Positions 19,701 through 32,845 of a DNA stretch of 64,000 nucleotides are shown piece after piece. The notes below the pieces were generated by a model that was not told the DNA's origin, did no database searches, and saw only the letters and a list, made by a program, of their open reading frames with translations. Source of the stretch: Rhynchopus sp. YZ270_cl-10 (Eukaryota > Euglenozoa > Diplonemea > Diplonemida > Diplonemidae); NCBI GenBank assembly GCA_964035575.1, contig OZ037853.1:1210501-1274500 (forward strand). Reading direction: 5' to 3'. Both the position numbers and the translations under genes were made by a program. Position 1 is the stretch's first letter. Each line of letters begins with the position of its first letter.

Positions 19701-21656
19701 GGGGTATCCGGGTCTGCGGTGTACACACTGCGAAACAGTTCTGACCTGACACAGAAGACGTGGGTGCACAGGGACCCCTTCTTCAGATACCACGACTACA
19801 CGCTGTCGGTGTTCATCCGCCCTGACGTGGACATGAACGAGGGTGACAGCAGCCCGACGTCACCGCGCATCTTCTCCGACACGCAGATCGGTGACTCTGC
19901 AATCCGCTGGTACGCGAACGGGGAGCTGAGGATTGCGCTCCTGCGGTACGGGTGCTGGGCAAAGCCGATCAAGGGTGGTCTGAGGGCTGGCCAGTGGGTG
20001 CATCTGGCTGCTGTTGTGAACTTTGTGACGAAGACATGTGTAGTGTACATGAACGGTGTTCCGATGTCGAGTGGGGAGATGCCTGGGCTTGTGGAGACGA
20101 TGTTCCTCCCGTACACGGGGGAGCCGATGCAGATCGGGCTGCACTACAAGGGGCGGATGGACGAGTTCCAGATTGTGAGGAAGGCGTTGACACAGGAGGA
20201 TGTGCTGCAGCTGTACAACTACGGGAAGCCTGGTGGGGATCCGATCTTTGTGGGGAGCAGGACGTGGATGGCTAACTTCGACTCTCTGGATACGTATGGC
20301 GGTGTCGGGATGGGCTCGTACCTCGTCGGTGCCCTTGTGCCTGTGAACGACATCACACGTGAAGTGGACGAGACTACGCAGAAGAGCAACATGATTCTGT
20401 TGATCCAGAACGAGAACATCGACAGGGAGCTGGAGCGGAAGCTGGCTGTGACTGTGCTTGTGGTGGTGGTGATCTGCCTGGTTGCTGTGCTGCTGTTCAT
20501 GGTGTTCAACAGGATGATCACGTCCCCGTTTGCGTCCTTTGCGGAGAACATGAAGTCTGTTGCGATGATGCGTCTGGAGGAGGTGTCGTCGAAGAAGGTG
20601 ATGATCCAGGAGCTGAACGTGATGGGGAAGGCCATGGACCAGATGGTTGCAAACATCAAGCAGTTCAGGAGCTTCATGCCACAGTCGCTTATCCACGCGC
20701 TTGAGGATGCGAGCGATGAGCAGGACAAAGACAAATCAGCTATGTCTGCTCTGTCTGCTACGTCGAGGCTGACGACTGGCTCGCCTCCCTCCACGCCAAC
20801 CAGCCAGACTTCGTCTAAATTGACTTGCACGTCGCGTGCTCTGGGGAAGCTTGCCTCAGATGCCACTCATGTGGGACTGGCGAAGAAGAAGATATCGCTG
20901 TGCCTCGTGAACATGACGCAGATGCACACCATCACGGAAAAGGCTTCCGATGATGTTCTGATCAACATGCACTCCGAATACCTGACGAGCGTGCTGGAGG
21001 TGTTCGGGAATGGACGTGCCATTGCAGACACGTTTGCGGGGGACAAGGTGATGGGGTCCTTCAATGCTGTGCGCAACTGTGGCGGCCACGCTCTCTATGC
21101 CACGAAGGTTGCCCTCGAGCTGAAGCGTGTGAGCCTTGCAAACGAGAAGGCAGGCAAACCCACGCTGACGTGCGCAATTGTGATGGGGACGTGCAAGGTC
21201 GGGAACTTGGGCGTGACGGGAATGAAGAAGTTCACTGTGATTGGATCCACTGTGAGCTGGCTGCACGCCTTGGAGAGGTACGGAAGCGTACACGGATTCA
21301 GCCCCATTGCAGACAACGACGTTTTCGACGCCACACTGGGACAAATGAGCTACATGCTGATGGCCGCAGTGGATTACCCGAAGAGACCGCTCTCAGGGTC
21401 CCGTGTCTTCGTGATTGTCTCTATGCTGGAGTCAGGAGACGACGAGTGGATGTACCAGCTCGCACAGAGGGAGGCGGGAGACGTCAATGCACCGTGGAAT
21501 GAGGTTGTGACGCACATTGTGAGGAACAACTGGGAAGCCGTCCCAGCAGACTTTAACACCCAGCAGCATCAGCACGTCCCCGAGGTGGTGTTGAAAAAGG
21601 TGAAGGAAGCAGTCATGGAAAAGCACTACACTCCCGAAACCATCACCTATCATTGA
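16776..21656 (+). CDS. Membrane receptor with cyclase-homology domain
   Basis: A single exon of 1626 codons. The ATG at 16776 starts a good signal peptide (VVLLLAMAVLPGMVVA). The frame is open a little further up, but without an ATG. Two PA-like segments (~136-205 and ~331-395, each with DDGC/NDGC then W-G-L/FAGK) are followed by hydrophobic spans at ~474-497 and ~510-532. A long extracytoplasmic-type region contains a LamG/concanavalin-like fold at ~1005-1148 (GQWVHLAAVVN, YMNGV, GRMDEFQIV). A third membrane span lies at ~1222-1248. The class III nucleotide cyclase-like domain is at ~1371-1535. D1423 (AGDKVMGSF) fits the second metal aspartate, but the first is N1379 (CLVNMTQ) and the later VIGDTVN motif reads VIGSTVS. 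It may therefore be a weak cyclase or a pseudo-enzyme. It probably sits in the plasma membrane; the ligand is unknown. Confidence 0.8.
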   Translation: MTPMRGRRVEDVVLLLAMAVLPGMVVADIPECNTDIWQCHYYVSPTFAQVIRMKFDGQWGQLKADPKLHDTYCNPEMWKTRSEICGGCPIKLTLSSPSSLTKDVICLRDNAFAPYSLNQHMDLKHALNGKELEIVVPENDGCNAADWATKSFAGKIAIVNNRLRMCTYNQQFAHAAAAGAVIGLMSASRGKHYVWNWHVSKMTGDGKAFPNMLAYTLESFHGDQIYAATSTVRGKVEYSCSVYSNRETDMSLHYDEDDCPWWFLGTDMCDKEFTGRRRMCSRCPLEIDVGDPTFKPCVWGPDFNPARRENYLTGTLSLPSTQNVVYLSRSYMTDDGCSDASWAGLAGKLVAFQPDTSGGPCSHYESVMRAQRAGVSGVILVVKPNHWHLTRLQGTQENIKIPIGTISGKDSERWINWMMQGTALSNDRGWERASPMAKGVLIPHEVTPPPPVKVELVEPIPEEDTDEVTSEAGFVVSVILIPLLLIVLCVHFALTRQSGLSGPGFPLEVMSTTLSVVLLVVLALATFALTNKAGQDSLEASKANADNAMMYASGRNKENVDSMAAQVMGQMVQAAHSTLDAFLLEGKDKGGTIRALFQTDHDGTFATFEKKRLALMHIQRTRHLNDYLDEGWVYHIVTKQGFFMDELHVNDYRVRDALGRTIFDTNSADNFGVMQNTIEGNRPTVNDKGFNVPKALWNPLHWAFSNKLPTDALTWYAAEAAAGKERVIINPVQSYTHTRYLRSPVITSYYLFSKASGDTSTDGIVFCSRGLAELSRKLKNNLGTWDRSVKFGENATLVVLDQTTGNIVASNYLSNTFYTSEVYGEIFGQTSSERDEALQFGFKLETVDTTSLIPLNAIANKWRREHGGLLLRDASSSGRGPALFRFDQKDYYDTHGNSRTLLLVDFEGGITDASKENWDVVGAGVQTTSDGDFKQVGVFSGSAPLLVHTYLTTRVARVVQQESQEYKLTAPHPVPGVSGSAVYTLRNSSDLTQKTWVHRDPFFRYHDYTLSVFIRPDVDMNEGDSSPTSPRIFSDTQIGDSAIRWYANGELRIALLRYGCWAKPIKGGLRAGQWVHLAAVVNFVTKTCVVYMNGVPMSSGEMPGLVETMFLPYTGEPMQIGLHYKGRMDEFQIVRKALTQEDVLQLYNYGKPGGDPIFVGSRTWMANFDSLDTYGGVGMGSYLVGALVPVNDITREVDETTQKSNMILLIQNENIDRELERKLAVTVLVVVVICLVAVLLFMVFNRMITSPFASFAENMKSVAMMRLEEVSSKKVMIQELNVMGKAMDQMVANIKQFRSFMPQSLIHALEDASDEQDKDKSAMSALSATSRLTTGSPPSTPTSQTSSKLTCTSRALGKLASDATHVGLAKKKISLCLVNMTQMHTITEKASDDVLINMHSEYLTSVLEVFGNGRAIADTFAGDKVMGSFNAVRNCGGHALYATKVALELKRVSLANEKAGKPTLTCAIVMGTCKVGNLGVTGMKKFTVIGSTVSWLHALERYGSVHGFSPIADNDVFDATLGQMSYMLMAAVDYPKRPLSGSRVFVIVSMLESGDDEWMYQLAQREAGDVNAPWNEVVTHIVRNNWEAVPADFNTQQHQHVPEVVLKKVKEAVMEKHYTPETITYH

Positions 21657-21938
21657 TAGTCAGCACCCCCCACCTCCGAGGCTCTGTTGTTTCTTTAGTT
21701 CATGCTTTGGACGCCACATCATGCGTTGCAAAAGTACGAACTCTGGCTGGGGTAATGACATCATTCCCAACCGGGTCATCTTTTAAACTTTTTTTTTTTG
21801 AGACAACCGCCTTGCAAAGGTTGTAGGGGAGGAAATGAAAACGTATCTGAGTGTGCCCGAATTTTTTTTGTGAGAGCGATGTAAACACGATCCAGCTTAT
21901 AAAAGTTTTTTTTTTATTTTTTGTACTTACACAGATCC
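21657..21938. other. Spacer after the receptor gene
   Basis: Contains a repeat family E word, CGAACTCTGGCTGGGG with ATGACATCATTCC, at about 21738-21770, followed by GGTCATCTTTTAAAC, a member of the family B 3' word. Otherwise A/T-rich with no gene. Confidence 0.5.
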
Positions 21939-22368
21939 ATGGATGTCCAAAGTACTTGAAGTACTTTTTTCGGATTTTTTATGGTACTTGAAGTACTTGA
22001 CCCCCCTTTTTTTTCCTCTCAAAATGACAGTCAAGTACTTGAAGATTGATCAAGTACTTGACAGAAATCAAGTACTTGATACCCTATTTTTTTTTCTCGT
22101 ACTTTTTTTTACTTTTTTACCCTCTGGCAGAGTCTGTCAAGTACTTGTTTTCGCAAAAAAACGTCAAGTACTTGATCAAGTACCCACTTTTTTTTTGTAC
22201 TTGAGCAAGTACTTGACGTTTTTTTTTGTGAAAAAAGTACTTGACAGAGGGAGAACAAGTAAAAAAGTACTAGAAAAAAAAATAGGGTGTCAAGTACTTG
22301 AAGTATCAAGTATTGGATTTTTTGGGGGATCAAGTACTTGATATACTTCAAGTACTTTGGACATCCAT
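21939..22368. mobile_element. 430-bp foldback MITE rich in CAAGTACTTG palindromes
   Basis: Perfect 25-bp inverted ends begin ATGGATGTCCAAAGTACTTG at 21939 and close with the complement at 22368. The flanks ACAGATCC (21931-21938) and GCAGATCC (22369-22376) make an 8-bp direct repeat with one mismatch, the target duplication size of hAT elements. Inside, the palindrome CAAGTACTTG and truncated forms occur at least ten times on both strands, so the strand could fold on itself. There is no coding capacity. The hAT assignment rests on the duplication length only. Confidence 0.75.
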
Positions 22369-23692
22369 GCAGATCCGCAGATCGACGGAAAAAATTCTTT
22401 TTCTGATTTCGTCTCTTTCTTTTATCAGACCTGCTTAAACTCAGATATCAGTTTTTATTTCTTTTCCACAACATTCGTGCATCCCCATGGTAAAGTATAG
22501 CGTTGAAATAGGTAGGTGGTAACGCACCTTGTTAAATCTTTGTCCCTTTTATTATGTGTTATGTTCAGGTAGGTTTTATTTGTGTTTTCGTATACAACAC
22601 ACGAAGCGGTACGCGTACGGTTGTAAGGAAATCATACAAACCGTAATGACCAGTCTCTTTCGGATTGAATGATTGGAATAATGTGTGTGTGTGTGTGTTG
22701 TGGTTTCGACAATAAATACTGTCTTTTTCCATCTTGTTCTAATATCCCTTGTTTTCCCTTTCATTGCTACTCCCCGACTCCAGTTCAATCAACACCTACC
22801 GCGAGGGTGCCAAAAAGATACCGTGTTTTGAAAAAAAATATGGACCAGAAAAATTGGTCAAAAATAAAAATCCCAAAAAGGTCCATGATTATTCTGGTCC
22901 ATCTGTGTTGTGGTAAAAAAAACCCATTCCGAGCTTTCTCCCCACACAAGCGGTCGTTGCGCGCGCTTTGCGCGCGCCCCTCTGACAAAGTTGTGGAGAA
23001 GTTCAAAAAAATCATCACAGAATCGTCAGATGTCGGACAAGAAAATGGTCCGTAAAAATATTTCAAAAGGTCCATAATTGTTCTGGTCCATGTTTTTTCG
23101 AAACACACGGTACTTAGCGTTTTTCCTTATAAAATAGGGTGTACAATGATAATCACGTCGGTGGAAAAGTTCAAGAATGTAGGTTTTATTATTTTCTGTT
23201 TCTGGAGCAAGAGTGTGCGCATGACGTGGGTAGCGTACCAACTACACAAAAGGTGAAACGGAGGGTGTCTAAATTTCCACTTTTTTTCGGTTTTTTTTTT
23301 CTTCGGTTCTTTCCGTTTTCCTTTACCGCTTTATTTTTTGCAAAAAAGAAAAAAAAAAAAAATGAAATACCCACCCCCTTCTGTACTTGTTCGTTGTTTG
23401 TTGTTTGTTGATCGCATACAACCAATCTGATTTTTAGCGACCAGAACAGTCGTTTTCTTGATGAGTGTTTTCTGAGTGCACACTCAGAAAACACACCTGA
23501 AGAAGACCACGACTTTTCCGAGGAGAAAACATAGTTTTGTTGAAATTTTCCAACTTTGAGACTCTTTTGCACACAGAACCTCCTCTTTCCAAACAACGTC
23601 CGCCCAAGGTGCCCGTACCTGTGCACACCATGTCACCCCAACAACACCCACGTGCAGCTCCCACACACAACACAAAATACCCTTTTCTGAAA
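22369..23692. other. Intergenic spacer with hairpins
   Basis: No gene supported. The word GGTCCAT(G/A)AT(T/A)NTTCTGGTCCAT occurs at about 22881-22903 and 23070-23092, near GACCAGAAAAATTGG (22843), giving a loosely inverted pair around a hairpin GCGCGCGC-TTT-GCGCGCGC (22959-22977). A TG microsatellite is at 22683-22698. From 23458, GAGTGTTTTCTGAGTGCACACTCAGAAAACAC is a strong local palindrome, about 220 bases before the SnoaL gene. Confidence 0.5.
22959..22977. repeat. GCGCGCGC hairpin
   Basis: Eight-base arms GCGCGCGC around TTT form a near-perfect hairpin. The same design followed by a similar sequence (TCYCTGRCAAAGTTG) appears at 58304-58340, so this is a small dispersed hairpin element. 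Confidence 0.6.
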
Positions 23693-24034
23693 ATGTCGTC
23701 CCCGTGTGAGGCTGCCAAGACATTCGTGGACCTTCGTGTGGCAAAGAAGAACGACGAAGCAAAGCAGCACCTCGCAGACGACTGCGTGTGGACGGTGCCG
23801 ACGATGACGGGGAGCGACACGAAGACCGGGAAGGACAACGTTGCGGCCTTCTGGGTTGAGCAGGACAAGAGTCTCCCGACAGTTGTGTCGATCGACGACT
23901 TCGAGCCGACGGGCGACAACGCGGCTGTGCGCAAGATGGTCATCAAGAAGATGATGATGAAGATCAACCTCACCCAGACCATCACCTTCAACTCCGACAT
24001 GAAGGTCGTCTCCTCTGTGACCGCCAAGGCATGA
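23693..24034 (+). CDS. SnoaL/NTF2-like small protein
   Basis: The protein has 113 residues, counted from the ATG at 23693 just after CTGAAA; an in-frame ATG 63 bases upstream is less likely because the codons before MSSP are proline/histidine-rich and leader-like. MSSPCEAAKTFVDLRVAKKNDE, then ADDCVWTVPTMTGSDTKTGKDN and the later strands VVSIDDFEPTGDNAAVRKMV and KINLTQTITFN, follow the alpha+beta cone order of SnoaL/NTF2-like proteins. This family covers small hydrolases, isomerases and association domains, so no reaction can be assigned. High GC and codon use match the neighbouring genes. It is about the usual length for a single domain. Confidence 0.7.
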   Translation: MSSPCEAAKTFVDLRVAKKNDEAKQHLADDCVWTVPTMTGSDTKTGKDNVAAFWVEQDKSLPTVVSIDDFEPTGDNAAVRKMVIKKMMMKINLTQTITFNSDMKVVSSVTAKA

Positions 24035-24985
24035 GGGGTGCGCTCATCCTGTCACGGATAGTTCTGCCTCCGTTTTATTCAAATGCTTTGTTCAAATGTG
24101 CGGATGTTTCTCGAGTGGTTTTGATTTTGATGAGTGTACCTGAGTGTGGGGATGCGTTCAAGAATTAAACTCTTCCCCCCAAACCCCCTTTTCGTCTTTG
24201 TTTTCTTTATTCAAACGGCAAGTGGATGCGTAATAATTTTGATTTTACTTCTGGTTTTGGTTTCTTGGTGACTAAGCACGAGAGGCTTCGGTTCATCTTG
24301 CAAACTTTTCTGTTGTTTTCTTTTCCACGCAGCTTTGGATGATGTGAGTGTCCCTTTGCGGGTGCCTCTGTTTTCCAATATCTGCTGTTTACTTTGTGCT
24401 GTGCTATTATTTTCACCTGATTTTTATGCCCACTTCTCTTTTCTCCACAACAAAACAAACCTCTGTGTACACAACCAGTCTCAGCACAGGAGGTCATTGT
24501 CGATGCAACAGAAACAGCGAAAAGAACGAAACCCCACCACCCACCCTACCTCACTGTTTGTTGTGTGCCCACCCACCCCCACTCTCTCATTCTCCTTCAC
24601 ACCTTCTGTTGTTGGCTGCAGGGTACTTTGTGCTTTCATCCGTGGCTGGCATCGAACGGTCAGTCGGAGGTGCCTGCATAGTCCATTGCGGCAGTGTGTA
24701 ACAGCACTGCTGTCTGTGTGTGGTGTGGCGCTCCTGCATCGTTTGTAGTGTTGCTAGGACGGAGGGGAAGGCGGCCAGTAGTGGGGTGCTGTCGTGTGTG
24801 TTTCTCGCACTTCACCTAGTCTGTGGTTGCTGTCAGGGTAGGGAAAACCTGGCAACAACACAAAGCTCAGAAGTGGGTTTCCGCAATAGATTCGTTGCTC
24901 TTCTTCTCATTCTTCCCACAACACACAAACAGGACAACACACCAACCTCTGTGAACAAACACAACACACATTTTGTTTCAGGAAG
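24035..24985. other. Spacer and leader before NLR 2
   Basis: No gene. Repeat family F (GGGATGCGTTCAAGAATTAA, then GTGGATGCGTAATAATTTT) lies at about 24150-24240, followed by family B (GCACGAGAGGCTTCGGTTC) at about 24276. The family D word GGCTGGCATCG with GGAGGTGCCTGCA is at about 24640-24680. The final ~65 bases share the leader GACAACACACCAACCTCTGT with the other NLR genes, and a pyrimidine tract with TTTCAG ends at 24981, five bases before the ATG. Confidence 0.5.
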
Positions 24986-30658
<5,673 letters not shown>

Positions 30659-31319
30659 GCGCACTGTTCGTACTTGCTCTTTGTGTTTGCCTCTTTTCCA
30701 AGACGAATGCAGTCTGAGTGACGAGGACGAATGGTGTTGACACTGCCTCGTGCGGTGGTGCCCTCATGCCACTGCGGGTGCGTTGTGCGAGGACAGAAGA
30801 GCGGCTTGTCGAGGTGTTACACTGCCAGTGCACTAAGTGTGCTGTCTGTTCATATTCACACGTCTTTTCCAAGATGTGTTGCGATTACACATGTGTTCTG
30901 TTCGTTTTGTGGATGTTGTCACTTCCACATCTGTACACTATTCATTTCCGACTTTGCTTTTCCCTGGAGTTTGGGGCTCTTGCTGTTTTCGTTTTACCAA
31001 GGTGGAACACACCTTCCATATTTTTGTTGAATGACAGAGGTTCAGTGTTGCGATGTGTTCCGCTTCGATGACTGGCATGAGGGCTGTGTGCGTGTCAAGG
31101 ACCTTGGACGAGTACACCTGCCTGCCCTACTCCGTTGACACTCGGCATTGCTCTATTATAGCCTCACCACACTGACTTCTCATGTATCATCATTGGGAGG
31201 GTTGTGCCTGCATCCGAGGTGTGCACACTAGCAATCAACATTGTTCAGTTACTCTCGCGCTCCCTCCGTCCCTCCCTCCCCCCAAAAAAACCACACAACC
31301 TACAGCACACATCAACAAC
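30659..31319. other. 3' flank of NLR 2
   Basis: Matches the 3' flank of NLR 1 up to about 31142, with an internal deletion relative to copies 1 and 3 after GTTTTGTGGATG (about 30917). From 31143 the sequence is unique and pyrimidine-rich up to the next gene. No separate gene is seen. Confidence 0.6.
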
Positions 31320-31808
31320 ATGACACAACGTGTCTTTGTGTACGGCACCCTGAAACGTGGCTTCCACAACCACGACCTGGTCATGCGCCGCCCCGGGAGC
31401 GACGGGCAGTACACCTACATCGGGCCTGCGCAGACGGCGCTGCCGTACCCGCTGTTCATCGACATCTACGGGGTGCCGTACCTGGCGGACGTGCGTGCAG
31501 GGGGTTCCATCGCAGGCGAGCTATACGATGTCACCGAAGAAGGGCTGGCAGCCTTGGACGAGCTAGAGGGTGTGCCCACACGCTACCAGCGTGTCCTTGT
31601 TGGGGTGGAGGTGGGGGCTGAGGGTGAGAAGGGTGCACAGAAGACGAAGGACCAGGCATGGCTCTACATCATCCTTGCCGACATCCCGAACCTCGCCTCT
31701 CGGGACCTCCTGGATGGCTACTCTCTCGCACTGCACCAGAAACACTTTGTCCCGCAAGGTCCCGGGCGAGACGCTGCACGGAAGCAACCATGGGGAGGGT
31801 ACGAATGA
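31320..31808 (+). CDS. Gamma-glutamylcyclotransferase-like (AIG2/GGCT fold) protein
   Basis: 162 residues from the ATG at 31320. The frame is open upstream, but that part is leader-like, and MTQRVFVYGTLKRGF gives the normal family start. The YGTLK loop binds the gamma-glutamyl group, and the glutamate of LDELEGVP near residue 84 corresponds to the general acid-base residue of the family. The second half, with an insertion (EVGAEGEKGAQKTKDQ) and then AWLYIILADI, completes the barrel. Members of this family form 5-oxoproline from gamma-glutamyl peptides or act as gamma-glutamylamine cyclotransferases. The short GxxKRGxxNH start and ~150-residue size resemble the GGACT branch, but which substrate is used cannot be told. 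It is a cytosolic enzyme, unrelated by sequence to the flanking NLR genes. Confidence 0.85.
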   Translation: MTQRVFVYGTLKRGFHNHDLVMRRPGSDGQYTYIGPAQTALPYPLFIDIYGVPYLADVRAGGSIAGELYDVTEEGLAALDELEGVPTRYQRVLVGVEVGAEGEKGAQKTKDQAWLYIILADIPNLASRDLLDGYSLALHQKHFVPQGPGRDAARKQPWGGYE

Positions 31809-32845
31809 GCTGATGGATGGGGAATGGGGGAGGGGACTAAAAGCTGTCGTACTACCGCGTTTTTGAGAAACGGTTGTCGTGATTTGGTTTATGTTTTGAG
31901 TTAATAGAAGTCTACAGAAGGAGTCTGATGAGACAGTATTCGTGTGGTGAAAGCAGCAGGAATTGGGAGGTAGGGTGGGGATGGTTGTGTTCCCTTAGTA
32001 GGGGTCATTTGTTGTACCTGGCAAAGCGTAGCTTGACAAGGAGGAAGTAGATCCTCCGATACGGTGGCTGATCACCCCCAAGGGTAATTGAGCAGTCAGA
32101 AAAAACCCTCCTTTTTGTCTTCTTTTTAGTTATTCTGCCAGAGTGGCTATTTCACAAATGCAACGTAAAGAACAGACCGCTGATGCTGTGTGATAAACGA
32201 TTTTTTTGTTCGAAAGCAGATACATGGGCAGAGAGATGCTTAGGTTCATCTTATCAACCTTCTGCATCCGCGAAGTCGAAGGGTAACCGGCGCAATACAT
32301 ATTTTAAATTTATAGCATTTTTTTACGTTTCCATCTGAAGGCATGCATGCGGGTATGCCTGCTCGCATCGCGTGTCTTTTGCGACGGCGACAGGTTGCTG
32401 GCGCAAACAAGGGTGGTTGTGTTTGTTTGTGTTTCTGCCTCTCCCTCTCAGTCTTGCTGTCATGAACTACCCAAAGACTCTCTCCCACAACAGTACAACC
32501 CACAAATGATAGACTTTGGTTTAAAGAATGGTACACTGTGTGTGCTGCCTTCTCCCTCTCCCGTCCCTCCTCCTCACCCCTGGTGTGCGTAGAAGACAAC
32601 CCGGCTTCTCATCCATACCCTGACACCTCATGCAGCAGCATCGGGTGGGTTGTCTGCATCCGTTGAGTTGTGTACGATAACACGCTATTAATTACGTTTG
32701 TTGGCTGCACAATACATGTGGATTACCTCAGAGGTGGTTTCCTATAAGATTTCGTCTTTTTTCTTCTCCTTCTTCGTACTACACACAAACAGGGACAACA
32801 CACCAACCTCTGTGAACAAACACATACACATTTTGTTTCAGGAAG
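31809..32845. other. Spacer and leader before NLR 3
   Basis: No gene. The family B word (GATGCTTAGGTTCATCTT) is at about 32234. From about 32461 to 32680 the sequence is almost identical to 38808-39030, downstream of NLR 3. From about 32696 it matches the leader of NLR 1 (GCTGCACAATACATGTGG). A pyrimidine tract with TTTCAG ends at 32841, five bases before the ATG. Confidence 0.55.
32461..32680. repeat. Direct repeat flanking NLR 3, left copy
   Basis: About 220 bases including CCCAAAGACTCTCTCCCACA and GCATCGGGTGGGTTGTCTGC recur nearly unchanged at 38808-39030 in the same orientation. The two copies bracket NLR 3, so they may mark the edge of the duplicated unit. Confidence 0.8.

Noticed and set aside
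21939-22368. CRISPR-like array of CAAGTACTTG words
   Set aside because: Repeats are palindromic, irregularly spaced and bounded by inverted ends with a target duplication; a eukaryotic transposon explains them.
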